Below the pieces are notes generated by a model. That model saw only the letters and a list, made by a program, of their open reading frames with translations. It did not search any database and was not told the DNA's origin. Both the position numbers and the translations under genes were made by a program. A DNA stretch of 64,000 nt. It comes from Agrostemma githago (taxonomy: Eukaryota; Streptophyta; Magnoliopsida; Caryophyllales; Caryophyllaceae). The stretch lies in NCBI GenBank assembly GCA_958450325.1, contig OY288241.1, positions 46,699,978 to 46,763,977 of the forward strand, written 5' to 3'. This document shows, one piece after another, positions 55,078 through 64,000 of this stretch (positions are counted from its first letter, which is position 1; every line of letters starts with the position of its first letter).

Positions 55078-55432
55078 GTACATATATTTATATAATCGAA
55101 AAGAAAAGAGTAAGGAGAAAGAGATGATGGGATTTAATGACACCCTCAACCTACATGCTTAAATGATCTCGGAAACGGACTCGTAGTGGCAGCGTGAGCG
55201 CGGGAGTGTCGAGATATGTAAGTAGAGTTATGGTGTATGTCTTTGACGAGTTTTGATCTCGGGATTTGAATATGTATGTGTGTGTGTGTATGTGTATGAG
55301 TGCCTAGAACTCAAGATGATGAAGGTTTTAAATGTGTGAGGTTGAATGAGGATTGAAAGGGTTGGAAAAACCTTGTTTTTTGAAGGTGGTAAAAGGTTGA
55401 AAAAAGTTGTGTAATGTGTTGGGGTGATGGGG

Positions 55433-55440
55433 TATTTATA
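55433..55440 (-). promoter_or_regulatory. TATA box of the H LTR
   Basis: The minus strand reads CCCTATAAATACCCC. It lies inside a near-palindromic word and about 25-30 bp downstream (in element sense) of palindrome cluster 2. Confidence 0.6.
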
Positions 55441-55462
55441 GGGAAATACCCCGGTTTAGGGT

Positions 55463-55570
55463 CACTCGATCGAGTGCCCTAGTGCACTCGGTCGAGTGTC
55501 TTCAGAAATGAATCTGGTCCGCTTTTTGAGGCTCCACTCGACCGAGTGGGTGAATCCACTCGATCGAGTG
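55463..55570. repeat. CTCG[AG]TCGAG palindrome cluster 2, upstream of the LTR TATA box
   Basis: Four CACTCGATCGAGTG-type words (two perfect, two with one A/G change) in 108 bp, just upstream of the TATA box in element sense. Confidence 0.85.
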
Positions 55571-55966
55571 GATCAATTAGGATGAGATATTTTAGGAATG
55601 ATTTGTTGACTATTTTTTAATGATTTGGTGGTTGTGACTTGATTCATTTTGTGTATTTGGACATAATGTGTGGCTGGTTCGTCTCGGGATTCGACTTTGA
55701 CCGGGTTTTGACTCGGTCGCTGAAAGACGGTTTTATTTCCGGTGACGGTTTTGACCCAACTTAGTCTCATTTTATTGGAAACGGCCCACTAGGCCTGGAT
55801 TTGAGGTCGGTTTTGAGAGATTTGCACTCCGCTAAATGCCCACGTCGGATACTATTGATTCCGAGTCCGTATTCGAGCGTATTAAGTCACGTTAGCGTCC
55901 GATCATCATCGGGTGTTTTGTCGGGAACTGCTATAGACACTAGCAGGCAAAATGCGGGTGTCTACA

Positions 55967-58845
55967 GAGCCCCCACTCTGACTGAGGCTTGGACAAGGCG
56001 AAAGTCAGAGTAACTACCAGGCCAATCGAGGATTACGACCTGGCAGCCTTTCGGTCGGGTCGTTTATAGTCCATTAGACCTGCGTGAAGGGCTCGCCAGC
56101 CATAAGCAGAGGGTCATACATGTCCTGATGATGATAGCTCCATGGGGGAGTCGAACTTGCCTTTGAAGTCATAGGTGTACTCGTATGCCGACACATCACA
56201 TTTTGGATGTAGCATTCCAGGAGAAACACCGACTCACGCTGGGGAGTAAAGTAGCTGCGCGGGGACTTGCTTCTGAAGTCTTAGGTGTACCCGTATGCCG
56301 ACACATGACAACTTGCATGTAGCATTCCAGGAGAAACACCGCCTTTGATGTTCCGTTGGGAAGCACTAGCTGGTACCTGAAATGTTAGATACATAGGCAG
56401 AAATAGCAGGCATAGTATATAGCAAGATAGCACATAGGAAATGCAGTTAGCATCTATAGACTAGCTTGCGCTGGGAAAATGATTTTTGCTTAGTTTTGAA
56501 ATCGAAATCCTGAAAGCAACTCACGTGCTAGGAGATAGGTTTTCAAAATTGAAAGGGGTAGAAAAGAAATTTGCAGTTTAAATAGACCGAAATTTGACCT
56601 TGTCAAAAAGGATTTTCTCAAATGGCTAAGTTTTGCAAATTTTTAAAATGAGAATTTGAGGGGAGAAACATATCGACAGACTCGACTCTGGACGTGACCG
56701 GACGAGTTGACAGACACGACTTGGCATCTCGAAGGGGTTGGACTGTGACTCGGTAGGGGGGTGGGCCACCTAAGATGACAAGACTCTTAAGCTGCGCTAT
56801 TCCGTAGCCTAGGCGAGTGGCAACACAGTCGAACATCGAAATGGGATAGATATGCTATAGGGTGGCTGCAGTAATCTGTAACGAGACTGTAACAACAGGA
56901 CTTAGTAGTAGCAGTGTTATAGTTTGGTGTTCTTTGAATGTTTGGTTTTGGGGTACATTCCCAAGGTAGGTGTTGTCTAAAATCCTGACAGATTCTCGCC
57001 TTCGACTGAGCCGAGTACTAGGACACTCTATAGAAAGGAGGCTAGTTTTTGAAAGTCTTTGGATTATGTGAGTGGATGGAGAACTTCTGCCTAAGAGAAG
57101 CCCCCAGGACGACAAAGCTAACTGTTGAGAACATGACAGTGTCGTGATAGGAATGATGGTGCTTTTTTGAACTTGTGTCAATGTGGGTGGTTGTGCCTTT
57201 GTTGAAAGGCTGCCTACGTATTCACGTGTAGTGAAATCAAACCAAGCCGTAGTTCAGTGGATTGAAAGATATGTTATGTTGCCTAGTTTATTAGGGCTTT
57301 GTGTAACTAGCCACAACGATGATGTAGGCTAGGTGTGTTGATGTGTTCCCAATGATGTCTTGATCAAAGGGCTAGAACAGTTGGGATGTTGATCCCGTGA
57401 CTATGAGCGTTCTCCGGGGTAGCCCCCAGAGGTGGTGTGAACTATTTGGGCATGTTCTATGCCGACCGCAGGTTGAGTTCCCGTGTTTGGGGTTGGTAAC
57501 TGGTTTGGATGTTTTTGGAAATGTGGAGCTAGGTCGCAAGTGGCTTTGATGATTCGAAATCTGGAGCTCAATTTTGTGGAGCTAAAGCTTCGAGGGTAAG
57601 GTATTGTAATGTGGTAGGAAAGGGGGAAGTCGAGTAAAAATGACTCGGACTTCGATCGGGGCAGGTTTGATGATGCGGGATCTGACTTCCATGTCTGGCC
57701 CTAATGGTTAGGGTGTATCCTATGGAGCTTGAATCCTCAAAATTGTGGGTTGTCTCTTAGCCTAGGTCTTGGGAAGGTATTGAGGGTTGCAATGTGGGGA
57801 GGCTAAATGTGGTGCCAGCTGACCAGCTGATTGTTTCTCCCCTTTATTTGTTGGTATGGCCGCTGATAAATTTTGAATTGACCGTCCCCCGGTCAAGGGA
57901 TTTTCACTTGAGTTGAACGTTGACCACGGTCATGGGTATTTGAATTTTTTTTTTTTTTTTGGGTTGACCTCTTAGCCCCGGTCGTAGGATCCTTCACTCG
58001 AGTTGACTGTGTCCCAGTCAAGGGATTGATCGTATCTGGTCGAGGGATGTTGAGAGTTCTTTTTTTGGTCATGGCCAGCTCTTTTGTTTCGGCCTTTTGC
58101 TTTTTTCTTTGGACTTTTGTTTTTTGTCCAGTTTTTTTTTTTCACGGCTATCCCTCCCTTTGATGTTGTGGGTGGATATGGGGGTGGGCCCATCGGTTGG
58201 ATTAGGCTTGTGGAGTTAAACCTTTGTAAGGTGTAAGCCTAGTTGGTGAGTGCAACTCGCGGTGGAGTACTCTACGATAAGCATGGTGATTTGGATCTCG
58301 GTATTGTCATCATAATTCCGAGCAGGCTTAGTGGGAGCATCGTCCCGAGTTGGGTATAGAGTCACGATGCTTCTTTTTTTTGCTTCTGGTCAGACTAACG
58401 CCTAAGGTAGGGATTGATCAGTCTTATTGGAGGGGTGTTTATTGTGGGAAATGGGCTTGCCTCCCGTCTTGAACCCAAACTAGGAGACTACCTAGATTTG
58501 TCATAGGATTCAATGCTGCTCCTACTAGGGGTAGTTATGTGGTTGTCTATGCCGGACATGGAACAGGTAAGGGAAAACACGGGTCTCAGTTCCTGCAGTC
58601 ATTATAGATGTGCCTATAATAGTCACGTGCATGTGCTCACAGTGTATGATGGTGTTCATCATGTTCTCGGAAACACATAAGGGAAGCATATATGAGAGAT
58701 TGAAAAAGTTGGTTTTATTGAATTTTGGAAAGAGGACAGAATACAGTTGACTCTGACTCTGACTTCGGAATTGAAAGAAATAGAACATCCTAGACTCGGA
58801 CTCAGACTCGGACTTAAATCAAATCCTGACTCTGGGATAAGGTTG
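55967..58845 (-). other. 3' non-coding region of unit H1 with polypurine tract
   Basis: PPT GTCAGAGTGGGGGCTC at 55967-55982 (minus). The rest holds family phrases like GTGTAGCATTCCAGGAGAAA-type repeats (about 56205 and 56320) and an oligo-T run at about 57945-57960. No coding region supported. Confidence 0.6.
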
Positions 58846-59727
58846 TCAATAATCTTCGGCTTCTAAGGACTCAAGTGGATGTCCATTATAGCCTTCGGTA
58901 GAAGCTTCACCCAGATCCTCATTATGTCGAAGATCGTCTTCAATTCTAGTGCCCATTTCGGTAAGCACTGCAAAGTTTGAAATGCCGGCATACCTAAGAT
59001 GGACGCGGTAGGAGGGTAGAAGGTTGTTGATGAATGCCTCCACTAGTGTCTTCTCACTGGGCTTGTCTATCAGCTTAACACTCTCAGCCCGCCAACGTTG
59101 AAGGTATTTGGTGAAACCTTCTGTTGGATCTTGGGCCATGACTTCTAAAGTCCGCATGGTAGTCTGAAGTTCAGTATTATCAGAATAGTTTTTAGCGAAC
59201 TCGGTAGCCACATCTTCCCAAGTGGGGAATCTTTTTGTATTAAGCCTATAGAACCAGGCTTTTGGATATTTCCCGAGGGATGTGCCGAACAGATTGATGA
59301 ACATGTCGGCTTTGACCCCCTTGATCGCCATAAACGCCTTGAAAGCTCGAAGGTGTAGTAATGGATCCTCCGTCCCTTCGAATATGGGTAACCCTTCTAG
59401 ATTGAGATCTGCTGGTAGTTTCTCACTAATGGGTGTATAGTCTCGGGAGTTTTCAACTCGGATGTTGTTCTCTTGGGAGGCATGGAACTGTTGTTCGAGC
59501 TCACGCACCGTTCTGATCAGTTTGGCAAATGGCCCAGTATTTACCGACCCGTAATTGAAGTCTTGTTCTTCAACGACAGTTAGACGAGCATCCAAGGCCT
59601 CTTGGTCGGCTCTTATGAACCCTAGCTGGGTTTCAAACATGGCCTGCTTACTAGCCACGGTTTCTAGCAAAGCCTTCAGTTCATTAATGGTGTTTTCCAA
59701 CTCCCTATTCCCGGTTGTGGATGCCAT
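58846..59727 (-). CDS. gag: Gag of unit H1, intact 293 aa
   Basis: The ATG is complementary to 59725-59727 (MASTTGNRELENTINELK) and the stop is at 58846. I chose this ATG because the longer frame upstream has no ATG. N-terminal coiled-coil region (LENTINELKALLETVASK), then the gag core FEGTEDPLLHLRAFKAFMAI, WFYRLNTKRFPTWEDVATEF, GFTKYLQRWRAESVKL and FAVLTEMGTRIEDDLR. It lacks the zinc knuckle of the element F gag, ending LESLEAEDY instead. It may form particles or bind co-packaged RNA; such a gag-only element would need pol in trans from an Ogre-like partner. Confidence 0.82.
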   Translation of the reverse strand: MASTTGNRELENTINELKALLETVASKQAMFETQLGFIRADQEALDARLTVVEEQDFNYGSVNTGPFAKLIRTVRELEQQFHASQENNIRVENSRDYTPISEKLPADLNLEGLPIFEGTEDPLLHLRAFKAFMAIKGVKADMFINLFGTSLGKYPKAWFYRLNTKRFPTWEDVATEFAKNYSDNTELQTTMRTLEVMAQDPTEGFTKYLQRWRAESVKLIDKPSEKTLVEAFINNLLPSYRVHLRYAGISNFAVLTEMGTRIEDDLRHNEDLGEASTEGYNGHPLESLEAEDY

Positions 59728-61587
59728 CCTCTGCGAGAATACCCACGTAATCAGAAATGTTGCTTCGGAACTTGAATACACCAAGGCATAGGAAATAGCG
59801 CGGGAGGAGAGACAACTCTGGTTTGACTCGGGTTAGACTCTCCTAAGACAAATATGTAGGGTACGATTCTCGGAGTGATTGTGATTAATCGCCCCGTCGG
59901 AGAATAGCCCCCAAGTGAGACCAAGGACTCTTGTAGGATTCAGATGGTGTGACATCTAAGTGACTCAAAAGCGGGGTACGTGAGACAACACGTGTAAGAC
60001 ATGACCCTTAGAGCAACCGTGACTGATTGCTCTGCTGAAGGGTAGCCCCCGAGTGAGATTGAAGGTTTTGTTAAGACTCGAGTGTCGGACGAGTGATCCT
60101 TAGACGTAAGGATCACGAACCTTTAGCTACAGGGCTATGCCTTGTAAAAGGTTGACCCGGCCTCGAGGAAGGCAAATGGGTAAGGGAGGAAACTTGTGAT
60201 GTAGGATCGGCAGAGTTTCGACGCTAGAGACCCTTGACTTGACTCGAATAAGGGTGGCCCTGTGATTAGGGTAGACCCTTAAGTTAAAGGACTTGGATTG
60301 GGATGACTCGACTAACGGATTGAAAGACGGGCAAAATTCCCCTAGGAAAGGTCGTGGGGACCGTCCTGTCGGAGGGAAAGATCGCATGTGACTTTCTAGT
60401 TAGGACTCGAGTGTTTACGAACCTTCCACTTACAATTGTATGACTCGTGTTGGTTGGTTTTGCCTTTAGGATAAGGCGGACTAGGATGGGGAAGAAACCC
60501 GTGATGTAGGATCGACGGAGTTTCGACGCTAAAGACCTTCGACGTATTACGAAAAGACCCGAAACACGAATTACGGTAGGTCCTATAATAAGGAAGGTTT
60601 TTGAAAAATGATTGAATTTTGAAAATTGAGAGGACAGTCCTGAAATTGGTAGTGGGCCAATAGGATCGGGCATTTTGAAAGGTTAGAATGGTTGCGAGTA
60701 AATTCGCATTTTGAAAATTGAGGAGGCGATCCCGTCTTTTGAAATTGGCAGCATGCCAACAGGGCCGATTTTTTTTTTTTTTGATAAGTTGAATATTTGG
60801 AATTTTGAAAATTTGAATATCGAAAATAAATTTCCGAAAATTTGAAAATCGAAAATAAGATCCCGAAGATTTGAAAATCGAAAACGACATCTCGGAGATT
60901 TGAAAATCGAGAATCACATCTCGAGGATCTGAAAAAAATCGAAATGGAATTTTGAAATTTGAAAATCGAAATGGAATTTGAAAATTCGAAAATCGAATGG
61001 TGGATCAGAAATTCGAATTTTGAAATGGACAACATGCCGGCTAGAAAATAGGTTATTTTGAGTCAAATCGTAAGTCTAAATTTCGGCTGCATTCCGAATT
61101 TTGAAGATTGGATATTTTGAAAAGACGGGTCCCGAAACGGACAGCATTTCGGGTTTTTCAAAATTTGGTATTTTTGGAAAGATGCATTTTTTAAATGACG
61201 ATTTTTTGAAAAATGACACGGAAACCAAGTAGCACGTAGTCAAACAAGCATTATAACGACGCTTATGTTTGCTTTACACTAAGTCTCGGTCGGTCAAAGT
61301 AGGGTCTATACCAACAACGATAGCATTCTCACGAAACGGGACGGACTCCCTAGCCGATTTGGGCTTAGGACCTGCCGTAAAACCCCGGTGAGTTCCGCCA
61401 TCGAAGTCTTTAGCGCACCCATGTAGGAATGCACCGTGGTATAGTGGGACGTCGGTCACAAGTAACCGGCTCGGGCAAAATTTGGGTTATGCATGAATCA
61501 TTAAACTAATGCGCGCACACTAATATACGAACGATTTCTCTTCGAGTCTCACCCTAGGAACCCCGATGACATGTGGTACATCAGGTA
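59728..61587 (-). other. Leader of unit H1
   Basis: About 1.8 kb with no supported gene, nearly the same as 49405-51244. AAATCGAAAAT-like tandem words at 60780-61000. Confidence 0.6.
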
Positions 61588-61605
61588 TCCCCAGCGGAGT
61601 CGCCA
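61588..61605 (-). other. Primer-binding site of unit H1
   Basis: Minus strand TGGCGACTCCGCTGGGGA, three bases inside the LTR end at 61609. Confidence 0.75.
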
Positions 61606-63591
61606 AATTGTGGACATGACGTAGGTCCACCCCGACGCGGCCACGCGCGGGTTTGGGTAGGCGAATAAATCTCGTGGTGAGATTGTTCTCGGGTTCGAAA
61701 TTTAAGTCAAAATGGAGTCGCCACCGAATTTTGTGGTTATTCGGAACCATGCGAGCCCACTCTATGTCGTCATGGGCTGTACACAAAGTACGGCCCACTT
61801 CGATTTCAGAGTTTATTGGGCTCGTCCCTTTGCATTGCAATATCGATACCGTTTAAACCCGCTTTCGTATATAGAATGACTCTCGTGCGCCAAGGGTTTC
61901 GGACATCCGGAAACCAAAGGTTCTGAGTAAGGGGTGAGGGTACGTGTTGGGAAGCCCACTAAGGACACCCAACCCCGCCCGCACATGGCGGCCTCTACTA
62001 AGACATCGTTCGTGTTCGTGTGCGCGCGCTAGTAAAATGACTAAATGATATGCAAACAGCGTTTTCGGGCTAAGCATGCGAGTTGTTGATTAACTACGTC
62101 ATTTAATGCATCTTGATTCACGTCAAAGTGATTTAGCATGCGATGTTCATTTAAATAAATAAATGGCAAACATCAAATAATAGAAAACTCGTAAATAAAT
62201 TACAAATTACACGGGCGGAATACAACCCGGAATTCACAATACAACGAGCAATAAAATAGAATAATTGAATTATAAGCAGCAAATGTTAACTAGAAACGGA
62301 CCCGTAATATAAACTAGACCGTAAGTTGTGCAAATGGACGAACTTCGATTAATTACGCATTATATTGCGTATTAAGCGAAGGACGGAGATATGGAACCTA
62401 AGCGTGATGCTAGCCCGATCCCGAATCCTGATGCCTTGTCCCGACTTATCACATCGAGGAATAGAGTCTAAATTAATTATGTGTCGGATACGACTAAAGA
62501 GTCGTCGACACAAGATTAATAGTGCAAGACCGTCGATCAAAGTCGTTTTAAGTGATATGATATGCATGAGTTTTGAAAAATAGGATCACGTGATTGACTT
62601 TACACGTGTCGACTAAAAGTCGTAAAAAAATGACGAGGCTCGAATGTTGCATTAAAGCTCTCGGATTACTGGGCTACAGGACCCACTCGATCGAGTCATG
62701 GCATGGACTCGGTCGAGTGCGCCTCTAAGGTAGCTACTGTCCACTTTTTGGTGTGCTACTCGATCGAGTGGGCATGTGCACTCGATCGAGTGCCCTCTGT
62801 ACGGGTGTTTAATTAGTGTTTTAAAACGACCCATTTTATAGCTTTTATGTTTTTGAATCGAGATACAATTACGCTAAATATAAATATTGTCCAATTTATA
62901 TTAGTTTAAATCTCGATGGCTCGTCATACTCGACATTCGGTTATAGAACCGACATCTAGTATTTAGAGCGAATTTGCAAAATCGAGTTTGATCGGGCTAG
63001 AACAAATATCGATTCCCTCCGCGTCATAATGTCGTAATCAATCCTTTCGGGTCGTGTGACAATTAATTCGGCGTCAATGGGTTTCGTCCTTATCCGATTT
63101 GTCGATGATTCTTTAGAATAATATTTTGAAAGAAATGTGGTCGGACATATTTAACGACGAATCTCCACGATCTATTACGCCCTTAAGTGTTTAGGGCGGC
63201 GCACCTCGAAGGGCGCCACCTCCAATACGACTTGTAAAGGGATTAAATAGACTTTAGGCGGAATTCGTAATTAAACATATTCGACCTAAAAATTCGACCG
63301 TCGTTGCAAACTTAAGTCCTCAGCATTTTAATATCGTAATTTGGCCTTAAGGCCTACGATCATTAATTTAGCCTCAACGGACGTTGCTCGGGTCGTTTCG
63401 AAAATAGTTTTGTTGAATAATTATACGCGGTATTAATATTATAACAAAATGTAAATGACGATAATTAAATGTTAGAAGTTAGAATACGATAAGTAAATGT
63501 TAGATGTTAGTTGACATAAAATAAAATGTTAGTAGCAAAATTAAAATGTTAGTAACGAAAATGAAATGTTAGTGTTAGTAGTTAGTAGTTA

Positions 63592-63593
63592 AT

Positions 63594-63675
<82 letters not shown>
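63592..63675. repeat. (TAA)n tract, short allele
   Basis: About 28 units, resuming at 63941-63970 for about 9 more after a 265-bp segment. The counterpart of the 1.8-kb tract at 53250. Confidence 0.95.
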
Positions 63676-63939
63676 GTATGGAGATTTGTGCACCAAGATT
63701 GGGTATGGTTTCCTACCTTTCTCTTTCTCTTCTCTAGGGGAGCTCGACGCGGAGGCCGCTGCTTTACTCAAGCGGATTCAGAAATTCTCTATCTCTCAGG
63801 ACGCGAGAGCTCGGGCAGCTGCTTTTAGTTTTACTCGTCTTAGTTTTTCTATCGCTAAGGGAGTGGGAGCCCAGATAGTATCTCGGCTTCCCTCTAACTT
63901 CTTGTAATTTGTTCTGATGTTTAATGCAAGTTCCGTTTT

Positions 63940-63940
<1 letters not shown>
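63676..63940 (+). pseudogene. Exon-like segment inserted in the (TAA)n tract
   Basis: 265 bp not present in the other LTR copy, flanked on both sides by TAA repeats. It contains a pyrimidine tract ending in TCTCTTCTCTAG (acceptor-like, 63727-63738) and then an open frame to TAA (63905-63907) with about 56 protein-like residues, beginning GELDAEAAALLKRI and ending AKGVGAQIVSRLPSNFL. A T-rich 3' stretch follows. No ATG precedes it. I do not recognise the protein. It looks like a captured last exon or a fragment of another mobile element. Confidence 0.5.
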
Positions 63941-63970
<30 letters not shown>

Positions 63971-64000
63971 GTACATATATTTATATAATCGAAAAGAAAA

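Larger units (their letters stand above)
55967..61608 (-). mobile_element. Non-autonomous Ogre-like unit, complete interior (H1)
   Basis: Minus orientation: PBS (61588-61605), leader, gag and 2.8 kb of 3' non-coding sequence ending in the PPT at 55967. Between LTRs at 61609 and 51266-55966 it is a full-length element of about 15 kb with a 5.6-kb interior. The 3' region aligns with the post-pol part of element F (57185 with 35098), showing that pol and the antisense gene were lost between gag and there. Confidence 0.85.
61609..64000 (-). repeat. 5' LTR of unit H1 (partial, continues off the window)
   Basis: The first 1.98 kb match the LTR at 51266 almost perfectly. The palindrome cluster is at 62684-62793. 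The (TAA)n tract is short and split by a foreign segment. Confidence 0.88.

Noticed and set aside
58525..58788. 87-aa ORF repeated at 48202-48465
   Set aside because: Present twice only because the unit is duplicated; lies downstream of gag in non-coding DNA, with no domain or start context to support it.

Overview
This window is plant nuclear DNA, almost certainly from a transposon-rich heterochromatic region of a dicot. It holds no bacterial features and no confidently intact host gene. Most of it is LTR retrotransposons of the Ty3/gypsy superfamily (Athila and Tat/Ogre lineages), plus one Cassandra TRIM, one copia-type element recognised by its primer-binding site, and one CACTA (En/Spm) terminus. 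Scattered TACTCCGT/ACGGAGTA words, the LTR families and the 135-bp tandem repeat inside a Tat element suggest Caryophyllales, possibly Caryophyllaceae. That placement is an inference with modest confidence.

Layout. 1-3889: 5' end of an Athila-like element on the minus strand (gag running off the window, tRNA-Asp PBS, 1.6-kb LTR). 3890-6968: low-copy-looking DNA with possible exon fragments, ending in a CACTA terminal repeat. 6969-9249 and 27763-28987: two halves of a minus-strand copia-type element (leader, PBS, LTR) split by an 18.5-kb plus-strand Tat-lineage element (9250-27762). That Tat element has both LTRs, a near-perfect target duplication, decayed gag-pol with dual RNase H, a 135-bp tandem repeat and two antisense accessory ORFs. 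It was itself invaded twice: by a Cassandra TRIM (15116-15846) in the integrase, and by a rearranged Athila (16940-22656) whose two LTR copies face each other as a large inverted repeat.

28988-29986: degenerate AT-rich tandem repeat. 29987-42375: minus-strand Ogre-like Tat element with a 2.6-kb 3' LTR, an antisense plant-mobile-domain-like gene with its own TATA box, a nearly uninterrupted pol and a gag. 42376-47629: 3' part of another Athila-like element, broken in its protease. 47639-64000: two tandem copies, about 10.3 kb apart, of a non-autonomous Ogre-like unit (gag only) that share a 4.7-kb LTR. That LTR contains about 1.8 kb of (TAA)n.

How the parts relate. No single pathway is encoded. 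The genes are gag, protease, reverse transcriptase, RNase H and integrase of retroelements, mostly broken by in-frame stops and frameshifts. The parts that stand out are the antisense accessory genes of the two Tat elements (each with a TATA box, two with a predicted intron, one intact), the inverted-LTR Athila whose internal joint falls in a near-palindromic motif shared by LTR and internal DNA, clusters of near-palindromic modules just upstream of LTR TATA boxes in unrelated families, and a short exon-like segment inserted inside a (TAA)n tract. All similarities were judged by eye.
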